Origin: Saprospiraceae bacterium
Lineage (GTDB): Bacteria; Bacteroidota; Bacteroidia; Chitinophagales; Saprospiraceae
Direction of reading: 5' to 3'
DNA length: 64,000 nucleotides
Assembly: GCA_016714765.1 (NCBI GenBank)
Contig: JADKCF010000004.1
Location: 62,001-126,000 of the forward strand
The notes under the pieces are model-generated. The model saw nothing but the letters and a program-made list of their open reading frames with translations. It had not been told where the DNA came from and made no database searches. The first letter of the stretch is position 1. Each line of letters starts with the position of its first letter. This document shows positions 10,235-20,575 of this stretch, one piece after another. A program made the translations under genes and the position numbers.

Positions 10235-10352
10235 TAAGTAATTACAAAGCGTTCGTTTTTTTCACATTACATTTTTATTTAATATTTATTTCTTTCTTTT
10301 TCAGAATTATGCTACCTTAGCGGCGACATTGCCCACTCATAAAATATAGTGT

Positions 10353-13300
10353 ATGATATTGCGGTGGCTATTGCCTGCATTAATATTTATCTCGTGTTTG
10401 CTGTTGTATATATCCAACAAAGGCCCGGACCAGGTATCTATTATTCAAAAAACAGAGCTTGCTCTTCAGAAAAGGCTACAAATGGATTCAGCCATGATTA
10501 GCCGATATCTGATGAGTGACAATGACAAATCTATCCTCAGCGGTCTTGATTTATCTCCTTTCAGTATAGAAGTTTATCACCATGACAGCATACAATACTG
10601 GAATAACCCCTCTACTCAACCATTCAGTTTTGATCGCAACAATCTTTTGCTGCTGAGGACAAAAGATACCACCTCTTATGGCATAATCAAATTTAATCTG
10701 AACGCTTTCAACCAAAGCACTTCTCTTGGACAATCTTACTTTTTGCAACTCGATCCTGAGGGAGACAACGGGCATCCTCTTCATCTTGCCGGAAAAAAAC
10801 TCTCAGCTTCAATAAAAGCTTTGCCTTCGCATATTTACCTGAAATCAATAGCATGGATATTACTATTTATAAGCTTTTTGATCCTATCTGTCAGAATGTT
10901 ACAGAATTTGAAATCTGGTGAGGTAACAAATAATAGAAAAGTGATGCTGGCTTTGTCGGTAATACTCATTGGGTTTAAGGGTTTGCATTATGTCGGGGCT
11001 TTTACGCACCTTTTTGAAGGATTGGATGCATTAAAAACGACCAATGACATATCCCTGATGTCTCCAAGTATAGCTCACCTGATCATCAATTTATGGATTT
11101 TTGGTGTGCTTATTTATATATTGAATCAATGGATTCCATCGATCAAAACGACTAAAAAGTTCGCACAACTTATTTCATTTGTGGCTGGATTTTACACCTT
11201 TTTCATTTTTGGGGTGGCCGTAGCATTGATAGAAGGTTTTGTCATACACCCTGATGTCAATCTTGAGATCGAAGACCTGATGACATTTGACCATGTAAGC
11301 TTTGTTCTTGTATTGTGTTTCAGTGCTCTGATGATACTCATTTTTCAGAGTACACAAATGCTTTACGAATGGGTCAACTCGAGTCCTGAAACCGGCTGGG
11401 CAAAATGGGGTTATATCATCACAGGGTGGCTGTGTGCATGGTGTATGTTATATTTGACAGAATGTCTGCATGTGCCAGTATGGATTTTTATTTGTTTTAT
11501 CGCTGCCTACACTTTGATCCTGGATGCCTACTCAGAAAACCGTGATAAAAAAATCACTTATCTTATATGGTGGCTGATTATGTTTTCAGGCTTTTTGGCT
11601 GTGACGCTTTTCTATTTCGGTTTGAAAAAAGACATAAGCGATAGACAGCAGTTTTTAACAAACTACTATGTCCAGCCTGCAGACTCTACAGTGCAATCCC
11701 TGTCGGTCTTGCAAGATTCATTATTGGCAGGAGATGTATTTAATAAAATTGCATCCCTGGAGACATCTTCCAAACTGGACATGAAAGACCTGTATCAGTT
11801 TATATTTAAAAAATCAAAAGATGAAGCCAATGGTCAGTATATTTCTATAGAGTTGTTTGATAAAAAGAGTGGTGCCTCGTTATTTAACAATCATTTTTCA
11901 GACTACTACAAGCTCAACCAAACATATGAAAATGCAAGAAGGGTTGGTAAAAATGTTTTCCACAATCCTTTTGAAGATCTGTATATTATCAGATTAGAAA
12001 TAGCCCGGTCTTTTCCATATGATGCGTCCTGGTATCTGTTTATCATTCAGAAAGGAAACAGTCATGCCAATAAACTACTGTCAAAAAAAGATATACTCAA
12101 GTATGGCTACGCCGTATTTAGTCATGATAAGTTGATAGAAAAATCTGAAAACCTGCAATCCACACCCGAAGCCGCGTTGCTTGCCACAACTGAGTCCAAT
12201 AGTATATCAGGAGGCTATTCGTTGGTGGTTTCCTCTCCATCTGATCAATACAAAATTGTTTCATGGAAAAAAGTGTCAGGTCTTATCAAACCAATTTCGC
12301 TGTTTTCATTCATTTTTACGCTTAGTGGCCTGTTGTTGTTACTTATTTCACTGATAAACACTAAGTTTGATTTTCTTCCTTCCAATATTTCTCTCAAATT
12401 CGGCTCAAGGTCATCTTTAAAAACTAAAATCCAGCTAGCCATCATCTTACTGATCTTGGTTACGTTTCTTATCATAGGCGCCATTACTGGATTTTATTTC
12501 AAAAATCTGATCGAAGTCAATCAAAACGCCAAAAACAAAGAAGAGACCAACAGCGTCATCAATAATATCAGATCTGATATCCAGAATATTGCAGATGATG
12601 AATACGCCATGACTTATCTCAACAGCAAACTTAAAGATCTTTCTTTCGTTCATGACAAGGAGTTGAGCCTGTATGATGCGCAGGGAAAACTGATGAGTTC
12701 CACTATGAGAGGAGAACCGGATATGAGAATTCCGTTCAGAATCTGGGACCAAACCTCCGAAAGAAAAATGCCTGTATCTTCATATAAACTTGATAAAAAG
12801 AAAACAGGAGTTTATACCTATCTATCTTGCAGGCGTCATGCCTTTTGCCTATATTGGTGTAGACCACACTTCTTACAACAACTCTTCAGGAAGTATTCTT
12901 GACTTCCTTAGTACAATCCTCAATGCTTATATCTTTTTATTTCTCATCGCCGGTGCCATTGCGATTACAATAGCTAACTCCATCACTCAGCCACTGACCA
13001 TACTGGCAGAAAAGCTTAAAAAATTTAAACTCGGAAAAACCAATGAGTTGCTTGAGTGGAAATCCAATGACGAAATCGGAACGCTCATACACGACTATAA
13101 TAATCTGACCCAGGAGCTGGAAAAAAGTGCAGGGCTACTGGCAAAAACCGAAAGGGATATGGCGTGGCGTGAGATGGCCAAACAGGTAGCACATGAGATA
13201 AAAAACCCACTAACACCTATGAAACTGAGTATTCAGTATCTGGACCGTGCTACTAAAGATCAGCCTGAAAAAGCTATGGAACTTATACCTCGTATATCGT

Positions 13301-13863
13301 CTACTCTGATAGAACAGATAGACAATCTAAGTCAAATTGCTAATGAATTTTCCAATTTTGCATCCATGCCACAGGCTAGCAACGAAAAAATCATCCTCAA
13401 CGAAATCGTAGAAACTATACACGACCTTTTCAGAAAAAGAGACGATATGGATATCAATATGATAGAGCCTATTGACGATCTATATGTTTTTGCTGATAAA
13501 AACCACCTTGTCAGAATACTCAACAACTTACTTAAAAATGCCATTCAGGCTATCCCTGAAAATAGGCGAGGCCGCATAGAGATAGAATTAAAGCGCCACG
13601 AAAACAATGCTCTTATTCGCATTTCTGATAATGGTACAGGCATTCCTGACCATATGAAAGACAAAGTTTTTACACCCAATTTCACTACCAAAAGTTCGGG
13701 CACAGGCTTGGGTCTGGCCATATCTGCCAACATGATAGAATCCTTCAACGGACGCATATACTTTGAAACAAGAGTGGGACAAGGGACTGATTTTTACATT
13801 TCCATCCCACTGATGAGGCTCGATGAGTACCTTGATATTGAAAACAGAGTAAGTCTGGACTAA
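10353..13863 (+). CDS. Large NtrY-like membrane sensor histidine kinase (one frameshift)
   Basis: Corrected for one frameshift, this is a 1169-residue kinase. It begins with a hydrophobic anchor and an extracytoplasmic region, then a block of about eight membrane helices (residues ~165-430), another sensor segment, two more helices near residues 645-715, a second periplasmic region, a helix, HAMP, HisKA and HATPase. The phosphoacceptor box is EMAKQVAHEIKNPLTPMKLS (about 13174-13230), the NtrY-like form. The N box is NLLKNAIQAI, and the G boxes are DNGTGIP and GTGLGLAI. At 12801-12804 one A in an A run appears extra. Removing it joins KLDKKK to QEFIPIYLAGVMPFAYIG. No response regulator is adjacent, so the partner and signal are unknown. 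Confidence 0.85.
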
Positions 13864-14286
13864 TCATGAGCCAATAAATCTATGCGCAGAATCTGCATCA
13901 GGTAAACGGCAGACCTCATATTTGCCAAACCACCGGTATCGGTATCTGGCGATGATATTATAAACGGTATTTCTAAGAAACGATGGAAATAGCTTCATGC
14001 TCATTCCCACCCAACGAAATTTACCTCCAAGTAAAAGCAATATTTTCATCACTGCCTCACTGTGACTAAATATCTGGCCATTGTGCATGAGTACAACACT
14101 GTTTGCTACTACATGAGGCAATAGTCTGTTTTGCTGATAATGTTGCAATGTACAGAACCTGAATTGCTCTTCTTTATCATGGTCTAAAATAAAAGTAACT
14201 GTATGGTCACACAAATGACAGACTCCGTCAAAAATGATAATCGGATACTGATATGATAAGTCTCTCAATGATACATGTTCATTCAT
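13864..14286 (-). CDS. DCC-family thiol-disulfide oxidoreductase-like protein (DUF393)
   Basis: This 140-residue protein has the family's N-terminal signature FDGVCHLCD (C23 and C26), a DxxCxxC motif like that of thioredoxin-fold proteins, followed by a conserved region with FRFCTLQH. DUF393/DCC proteins are widespread and are assumed to act in thiol chemistry, but no reaction is established. The ATG start overlaps the radA stop in an ATGA arrangement, so it is translationally coupled to radA. Its 3' end abuts the converging sensor kinase gene with no gap. Confidence 0.85.
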   Translation of the reverse strand: MNEHVSLRDLSYQYPIIIFDGVCHLCDHTVTFILDHDKEEQFRFCTLQHYQQNRLLPHVVANSVVLMHNGQIFSHSEAVMKILLLLGGKFRWVGMSMKLFPSFLRNTVYNIIARYRYRWFGKYEVCRLPDADSAHRFIGS

Positions 14287-15654
14287 GCAAAGACTTCTCT
14301 TAGCAAATCATCTATTCTCGACAGCATTCGGACCTCTACACCGAAGTCTTTTTTGGGAAGTAATTCTGCCTTGTATCTTGAAATATAAATCGTCTCGAAA
14401 CCAAGGCGGCCTGCCTCCTGTATCCTTTGTTCTACCCTACTGACAGGCCTGATCTCTCCTGAAAGTCCTACTTCACCTGCAAAACATATCTTTTTGCTGA
14501 TATGCATATCCTGTAGAGAAGATATAAGCGCCGTAACCACAGCAAGGTCTATAGAAGGGTCAGTCACTTTGATCCCTCCGGCTATATTTAAAAAAACATC
14601 AGCCTGTCCATATGCCAGTCCGCACCTCTTTTCCAGGACGGCAAGCAGCATCGAAAGCCGCCGCAGGTCAAAACCTGTTGCTGACCGCTGCGGAGTGCCA
14701 TATATAGCAGGACTCACCAGTGCCTGTGTCTCCAGTAAGAGGGGACGCAGTCCCTCTACCGATGCAGCTACAGCACTGCCACTCAAATGCGCATCGTCGG
14801 GTGATATCAGCAACTCTGATGGATTTGTAATTTCTCTTAGACCATTGATGTCCATGGCATAGATTCCTATTTCATCCGTACTACCAAACCTATTCTTGAG
14901 AGTACGAAGTATACGATAAGCATAATGCTGATCTCCCTCAAACTGCAACACCACATCTACGATATGCTCGAGTAGTTTTGGCCCTGCTATGCCACCTTCC
15001 TTGGTGATGTGACCTATGATAAATACCGGGATATTGGTTTCTTTGGCGTACCTCTGCAACTCTCCTGTACACTCGCGCACCTGAGATATGCTACCGGGAG
15101 TACTATCTATATAAGGACTCATCAGCGTCTGTACTGAATCAATAATGATGATATCAGGCTGTAGTTTATTCGCCTCCTTTAATATCTGACTTACATTGAC
15201 ATCTGTGTATATATAACAATCTTTATTGTGGTGACCGATTCTGTCTGCCCTCATTTTGATTTGTTCTTCACTTTCTTCGCCGGAGACATAAAGTACTTTT
15301 TTGGTTTTGCTTCAGTGCCAACTGGAGTAGAAGTGTGGATTTACCTATGCCGGGCTGACCTCCCACCAGAATGATAGACCCGTATACAAGTCCTCCGCCT
15401 AAGACTCTGTTCAATTCGCCATCTCTGGTGTCTATCCTTCTGTTAGTGAGCGATACTACATCATCCAGTTTTTTAGGGACGTGCTTTTCCTTCTTTGGAT
15501 CTTTCCACGCTTTATCTTTTTCAGCCAGACTGGTAGATTTTTCTATCACTTCTTCTACATAGGTATTCCATTCTCCGCAAGAAGGACATTTGCCTATCCA
15601 TTTAGGTGCCTCCGCCCCACAATGGGAGCAAAAAAAAGCTGATTTGACTTTCAA
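14283..15654 (-). CDS. radA: DNA repair protein RadA (one frameshift)
   Basis: RadA is a RecA-like ATPase and helicase that processes branched recombination intermediates. The N-terminal zinc finger (FFCSHCGAEAPKWIGKCPSCGEW), the Walker A motif GGQPGIGKST, the KNRFGSTDEIG motif unique to RadA, and the Lon-like C-terminal domain are all present. They are split between two frames. The six-A run at 15297-15302 (minus strand) has one A too many. Removing it reads LALKQNQKVLYVSGEESEEQ and gives a 456-residue protein, the normal RadA length. I place the start at the TTG at 15654 (LKVKSAFFCSHC); no ATG is available in frame, so the start is uncertain. The DCC gene follows with a 4-base overlap. Confidence 0.92.
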
Positions 15655-15976
15655 AATATTTTTTTTATTTTTTTTTTTACAAAAAAATGTGACAGTCGAA
15701 TTTGTCAACGTCTTAAATATAGAAATTGATAAAAATACATATACATTCCAAAAGTGGAGTAATAAAGTAAATTGTTTTCAATTGGTTTTTTGGGGTTATG
15801 CGGGGCACGAATTAACTTTCGTCTCCGCTTTTTTATTTTATACAGTTTTGATTTGGGTATTTACAATAAACTCTTTTTACCAGGAAAAGGTTTATATCCT
15901 TTTCAGTCTTTTGGGCAAAAAAAAAAGCAGAAGCCACTTTGTATGACTCCTGCTTTTTTAGTCTGTATATGAGATA
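15655..15976. other. AT-rich intergenic stretch between radA and the coiled-coil gene
   Basis: Apart from the terminator at 15917-15960, this stretch holds only an A/T-rich leader upstream of radA (long A and T homopolymers) and no open frame that resembles a protein. No TAnnTTTG box was found for radA. Confidence 0.5.
15917..15960 (-). terminator. Rho-independent terminator of the coiled-coil gene
   Basis: On the minus strand AAAAAAGCAG pairs with CTGCTTTTTT around a ~19-base loop, and the T run continues to ten bases. It lies 17 bases after the stop of the 509-residue coiled-coil gene. Confidence 0.8.
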
Positions 15977-17506
15977 TTACTCTTCTTCCTCTTTTTTGTC
16001 AGATTTGGAGGCTGTTTTAGTCCCTGCCTTTACTTTATCATTCATTTCATCTACTGCTTCACCTGCTTTATCCATTGCCTTGGCCAGTTTTTGTTCGGCA
16101 ATGTCTGCTAGTGCATCCGCCTTATCCATGATATCATCCAATTTTTCGGATGCAGATTCAGAGAGGTCTTCTGCTTTATCCATTGCATCATCCAGTTTTT
16201 CTGCTACCACGTCTGCTACTGCCCTGGCAGTATCCACTACATCTTCGACCAGCTGGCCTACTGATTCAGATAGTTGATCTATCAAAGAAGCTGCCTGTTT
16301 TTTAGGCTGTGTAGCAAGTTCGCTGGCTGCTTTTTCGAGTTTACCAGACATTTTATCCAGCTCTTTGGCGTTTTCAGAGATGCTGCTTGCAATTTTTTGC
16401 TTCACTGCTTCTTTGGCTTCATCCAATTTTTCCTGTTTTTCTACTTTGACAGCTCTTTTCTTTTCCTTCTCCATTTTGGCCTCAAGATCTGCTTTGGTCA
16501 GATTCATATCATCCAGTTTTTCCTGTTTGGACTTAACTCTTTCTTCTATCATTCTAATCTTAGCCTGACGAAGCTGAGATTCGAGCTGACCGTCGCTGTC
16601 GGCTACTTTTTTAGTCTGAAAATCCAGGTCTTTCTGATCAAAATCTATAGATTTTTGCATTTTCTGAATGGCACCGACCAGCCCATTGTATCTGGCTTCC
16701 AATCTCGCAAGGTTATTATTTCCCTGCTGACCAGGCGCACCACCACCTGCTCCTCTTTTTTCCTTGAGTTTTTTGAAAGTATCGTCAATTTTATTCCAAA
16801 GATCGTTTCTGTCCTCCTTGGTAAATTTGAAGTCTTTGATTTTAGCTTGCACTTTTTTAAGGTCCTCAAAAAGTGGCCCTAAACCGAGTCCCTTGTCTAT
16901 TTTATCTTCGATATCCTTTAGTTCTTCACCAAAAGAATCAACATATTTTTTCGATTGTGTCTCAAACTCGTCTTCGAGAGATTTTTTAAGCTCTTTGAGT
17001 TTGTCAAAAAGACCATTGGTTTTTTCTCTTAGCGCAGCTCCATGTTCTCTGAACAAATTTTTGTCATTTACCTGTCCCTGGACCTTATTCCAAAATCCAC
17101 GCAGGTCATCCCACAATACATTGTCATAGTCACTCAGGCTTTCGACCTTGTCTTTCAGCTCATCAAGCTCTGATTTGTACAATCCGTACAACTTCGATGA
17201 AAGTACGACAAAATGCCATTCGGCCTGGGCTCTGGAAATCAGGTCAGGCCTTTCGACTTTGATTTCGTCAGGTAGTAAGGAGTCAGATACTGAAAGTTTT
17301 CTTTCTATTTTAGTAAAACCCGAAGGAAATTCAACCTCTGCATCGTCCTTCCATTTTTCGGACATTGCCTTGTAAAATTCTTCAGTTGCTACATTTTCTG
17401 GAAAAGTGTAAATATTTACGACATTTTCTTTTTCCAAAAGTTCCAATGCTACAAGCATTTTTTCATCTTTTTCATTGGAACCCCAAAGTACTAATTTGCG
17501 TCTCAT
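15977..17506 (-). CDS. Conserved hypothetical protein rich in coiled coil, with C-terminal Ala/Lys/Asp repeats
   Basis: I do not recognise a function. The 509-residue protein has no signal peptide or membrane segment. The first ~110 residues are a mixed alpha/beta domain starting MRRKLVLWGSNEKDEKMLV, and residues ~110-400 are strongly charged helix (E, K, D, L) predicted as coiled coil, interrupted by a short Gly-rich linker (RGAGGGAPGQQGNN). The last ~110 residues are imperfect amphipathic repeats of the form KLDDxMDKAxxLxxxAxxKL, which resemble apolipoprotein- or LEA-like helices. The protein ends in a poly-Glu tail. It may be a cytoplasmic scaffold or stress protein, but this is speculation. 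It is monocistronic with its own terminator. Confidence 0.7.
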   Translation of the reverse strand: MRRKLVLWGSNEKDEKMLVALELLEKENVVNIYTFPENVATEEFYKAMSEKWKDDAEVEFPSGFTKIERKLSVSDSLLPDEIKVERPDLISRAQAEWHFVVLSSKLYGLYKSELDELKDKVESLSDYDNVLWDDLRGFWNKVQGQVNDKNLFREHGAALREKTNGLFDKLKELKKSLEDEFETQSKKYVDSFGEELKDIEDKIDKGLGLGPLFEDLKKVQAKIKDFKFTKEDRNDLWNKIDDTFKKLKEKRGAGGGAPGQQGNNNLARLEARYNGLVGAIQKMQKSIDFDQKDLDFQTKKVADSDGQLESQLRQAKIRMIEERVKSKQEKLDDMNLTKADLEAKMEKEKKRAVKVEKQEKLDEAKEAVKQKIASSISENAKELDKMSGKLEKAASELATQPKKQAASLIDQLSESVGQLVEDVVDTARAVADVVAEKLDDAMDKAEDLSESASEKLDDIMDKADALADIAEQKLAKAMDKAGEAVDEMNDKVKAGTKTASKSDKKEEEE

Positions 17507-17560
17507 GATACAATGTAATTAAAAATCAATAAATCGTTATGTAATTAAAAATTCAAAAAA

Positions 17561-18559
17561 TCAAACCAAATGATGCTCTACTAAATATTTGGCTATTTGT
17601 ACTGCATTCGTTGCTGCTCCTTTACGCAGGTTATCAGCAACGATCCACATATTCAATCCATTTTCGACGGAATCATCCCGTCTAAGTCTCCCTACAAACA
17701 CTTCATTTTTATTTTTTGCATAAAGTGGCATAGGATATTTAAAATTTTCGAGGTCATCCAGGACTGTAATACCTTCTGATGACTCCAGCAATTGCCTCAC
17801 ATCTTCGATTTCGAAAGGTCTGTGAAACTCAGCATTGACTGACTCTGAGTGACCACCATTGACAGGTATTCTCACGGCAGTAGCCGTTATCTTCAGGGAT
17901 TGGTCACCCAGTATTTTTTTAGTCTCGTGGACTAGCTTCATTTCTTCTTTTGTATACCCATTGTCGAGAAAAACGTCACATTGAGGTATGGCATTTTCAA
18001 AAATCTGATAATGGTAAGCCATATCTGTTTTTTCAGGATTCTGCCCTGATTTTTCAGCTTCATACTGTGCAACAGCCTTGGCGCCTGTACCTGTAAAGGA
18101 TTGGTATGTGGATATAACAAGTCGCTTAATGCCATACTTCCGATGTAAAGGTGCAAGCGCTACTACCATCTGAATGGTAGAACAATTGGGATTGGCAATG
18201 ATTTTATCATTTTTTGTCAACTCATCTGCATTAATCTCCGGTACTATCAGCTTTTTTGTGGGATCCATCCTCCACGCACTCGAATTATCTATGACTACAG
18301 TTCCTTTTTCTGCAAACTTGGGTGCCCACTCTAATGATGTGCCCCCACCTGCTGAAAAAATAGCTATATCTGGCACCATATCCACCGCATCCTGCATACC
18401 TACAATACTGTACTCCTTACCCCTATAACTCACTTTTTTGCCCACCGACTTACTGGATGCTACCGGAATATATTCAGTGACCGGAAAATCAAACTCTTCC
18501 AGGACTTCATTCATGACCCTCCCGACGAGCCCTGTTGCGCCTACCAAAGCAACTTTCAT
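17561..18559 (-). CDS. asd: Aspartate-semialdehyde dehydrogenase
   Basis: The enzyme reduces aspartyl phosphate to aspartate semialdehyde for lysine, diaminopimelate, threonine and methionine synthesis. At 332 residues it has the N-terminal NADP-binding motif GATGLVG, the catalytic cysteine in NPNCSTIQ (C126) and the RIPVNGGHSESVN segment with the conserved active-site histidine. The start ATG gives MKVALVGATG, the canonical N-terminus. It is divergent from the next gene and sits alone on the minus strand. Confidence 0.97.
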   Translation of the reverse strand: MKVALVGATGLVGRVMNEVLEEFDFPVTEYIPVASSKSVGKKVSYRGKEYSIVGMQDAVDMVPDIAIFSAGGGTSLEWAPKFAEKGTVVIDNSSAWRMDPTKKLIVPEINADELTKNDKIIANPNCSTIQMVVALAPLHRKYGIKRLVISTYQSFTGTGAKAVAQYEAEKSGQNPEKTDMAYHYQIFENAIPQCDVFLDNGYTKEEMKLVHETKKILGDQSLKITATAVRIPVNGGHSESVNAEFHRPFEIEDVRQLLESSEGITVLDDLENFKYPMPLYAKNKNEVFVGRLRRDDSVENGLNMWIVADNLRKGAATNAVQIAKYLVEHHLV

Positions 18560-18614
18560 TTTTAAATTTTTATCTTATTAACCTATTATAAAACTGAATT
18601 CAGACCTTTCTTAT

Positions 18615-18622
18615 TATATTTG
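18615..18622 (+). promoter_or_regulatory. Candidate -7 promoter box for the lamin-tail protein gene
   Basis: TATATTTG matches TAnnTTTG 84 bases upstream of the start at 18706, in the divergent interval with asd. No clear -33 element was seen. Confidence 0.45.
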
Positions 18623-18705
18623 CTTTTTTATGTGACTAACACTTTTTGAATTAGTCTACATTCGAAACATTTAAAGTAATTGTATTCTGAAATATAAACA
18701 CCTTA

Positions 18706-20559
18706 ATGAAAATGAAATGCAAAGATATACTTTCGTATAATAAACTTACCCTTTCATTACTAAGATATTTTATGTTATACGGGTTAATTGGGGTAAGTAC
18801 TGACATTTCAGCACAAATTAATCTCGATTTTGATAACGGAAATATCAATCAAGTCAAATGGGAAGGTAATATTAATAATTTTATTATCAATACAGAAGGC
18901 CAATTGCAGCTCAATGCAGCAGTAGCGGGGGAATCCACTATTTTCACAAAATTTAAAGTGCCTAAAGACAGCATACAACTCGATCTTTATTTCAAACTTC
19001 AGTTTGCCCCTTCCAATGATAATTTTGGGAAAATATATCTCTTTACTGACAATAAGGATGAAACTAAAGCCAATGGTTACTATCTGCGTCTGGGAGAAAA
19101 TGGTTCCAATGATGCCATACAGGTATGGAAACTGACCCAAGGCATTGGCTCGCTCATGGCATCCGGAAAAATGGGAGGCATCAGCGCGGAGCCTGCAGAC
19201 GCCCGTATCAGGTGCAAGATATACCGCAATGGCTTATGGTTAGTCACCACTGACTACACTGGCAAAACCTTGTATGAAGATGACATTGAATTTTCTGATC
19301 CTGCTTTTTCATTGCCTGACGCCACTTATTTTGGCATATATTGCAAGTATAGCGCATCCCGAATCGATAAGTTTTTCTATGACGATATCATATATAAAAC
19401 TATAGAACGAGATACTGTCCCACCTCTGGTATTGAAGGCAGAGGTAGTGAACGACAGTAATCTGAGACTTTCATTTTCGGAGTCTCTGGATGAAGTCTCT
19501 GTTAAAAATACAGCAGCTTATGTCGCCGATAATGGATTGGGTTCTCCCGACCTGATCAGTTATTCTACCGCCACTCCTAATGAAGTCACACTGACTTACA
19601 CAGGGGGCAAAATAAAAAGTGGTAAAAACTACACCTTGACTATCAATGGTGTGAAAGACAGGAGCAACAATCAGAAGAAACAAACGATTTCATTTGTATA
19701 TGCTATAAAGCCTGTAAAAGGTGACCTTATTATTACAGAGGTGCTGACCGATCCATATTCAGGTGGTGAAGATTTTATTGAACTTTATAATGCCTCAGAC
19801 AAATTTATAAAACTGGATAGCCTGATACTCAAAAATACACAGAAAAACGAAAGTAAAACATTGTTGACATCCGACGTTCTCTATCCGGGTAGGTATGTGG
19901 CTTTGTCCAAAAACATAGATTTTCTGAAGACAACTTATAAAACACCGGATACTGCCAATTTTATCATAGCCACTTTACCATCATTGAATGTAGATGGTGC
20001 CAATATAACGATTATATCCACTTCAGGCAATCAGCCCATAACGATAGATTCATTTGACTATAGTGAGAAGTATCATTTCCAGTTGATCGATGAGACAAAA
20101 GGGGTGAGTTTGGAAAAAATCAGTCTGAAAGCCCCATCCAATGATGCTAACTTCTGGCACTCATCTTCGTCACTTGTGCTGTACGCAACGCCTGGATATA
20201 AAAACTCCAATCTGATTAAGGACAATACCGCTACCGGCAGCTCAAAGGGTCTCATACCTGATAAAAAAGTCTTTACACCCAATGGAGACAGCATAGATGA
20301 TTTTGTTTTACTCAAATACGAACTAGCTAAACCCGGCTATCTAGCTACAGTGAGAATATATGACGCTGAAGGTTTTGCAGTCGCTGATTTAGCCAATAAT
20401 CTTTTACTGGGTACAGAAGGTGCTTTAAAATGGGATGGTATAGATGGTGAAGGCAACATCATGCGAATGGGTATTTATATAGTATACAGCAGACTTTTTC
20501 ATCCTGATGGTGATGTCATTGATTCAAAGCAAGTAGTAGTAGTTGCACAGAAATTTTAA
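18706..20559 (+). CDS. Secreted protein with lamin-tail domain and T9SS-type C-terminal Ig-like domain
   Basis: This 617-residue protein has an N-terminal hydrophobic signal ending near DISAQINLDF. A concanavalin-like beta domain (about residues 40-230) is followed by a bacterial Ig-like domain (VPPLVLKAEVVNDSNLRLSF), a lamin-tail domain (GDLIITEVLTDPYSGGEDFIELYN) and a C-terminal module beginning KVFTPNGDSIDDF. That module resembles the FlgD-like or gliding-motility-associated domains recognised by type IX secretion. The protein is probably exported to the surface or medium; its target is unknown. It is followed 16 bases later by the EEP-fold gene. Confidence 0.75.
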   Translation: MKMKCKDILSYNKLTLSLLRYFMLYGLIGVSTDISAQINLDFDNGNINQVKWEGNINNFIINTEGQLQLNAAVAGESTIFTKFKVPKDSIQLDLYFKLQFAPSNDNFGKIYLFTDNKDETKANGYYLRLGENGSNDAIQVWKLTQGIGSLMASGKMGGISAEPADARIRCKIYRNGLWLVTTDYTGKTLYEDDIEFSDPAFSLPDATYFGIYCKYSASRIDKFFYDDIIYKTIERDTVPPLVLKAEVVNDSNLRLSFSESLDEVSVKNTAAYVADNGLGSPDLISYSTATPNEVTLTYTGGKIKSGKNYTLTINGVKDRSNNQKKQTISFVYAIKPVKGDLIITEVLTDPYSGGEDFIELYNASDKFIKLDSLILKNTQKNESKTLLTSDVLYPGRYVALSKNIDFLKTTYKTPDTANFIIATLPSLNVDGANITIISTSGNQPITIDSFDYSEKYHFQLIDETKGVSLEKISLKAPSNDANFWHSSSSLVLYATPGYKNSNLIKDNTATGSSKGLIPDKKVFTPNGDSIDDFVLLKYELAKPGYLATVRIYDAEGFAVADLANNLLLGTEGALKWDGIDGEGNIMRMGIYIVYSRLFHPDGDVIDSKQVVVVAQKF

Positions 20560-20575
20560 ATAATAAATTATACCT

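Noticed and set aside
16274..16882. Plus-strand open frame opposite the coiled-coil gene
   Set aside because: Phe-rich shadow of a Lys/Glu-rich gene; no start signals or recognisable domain.
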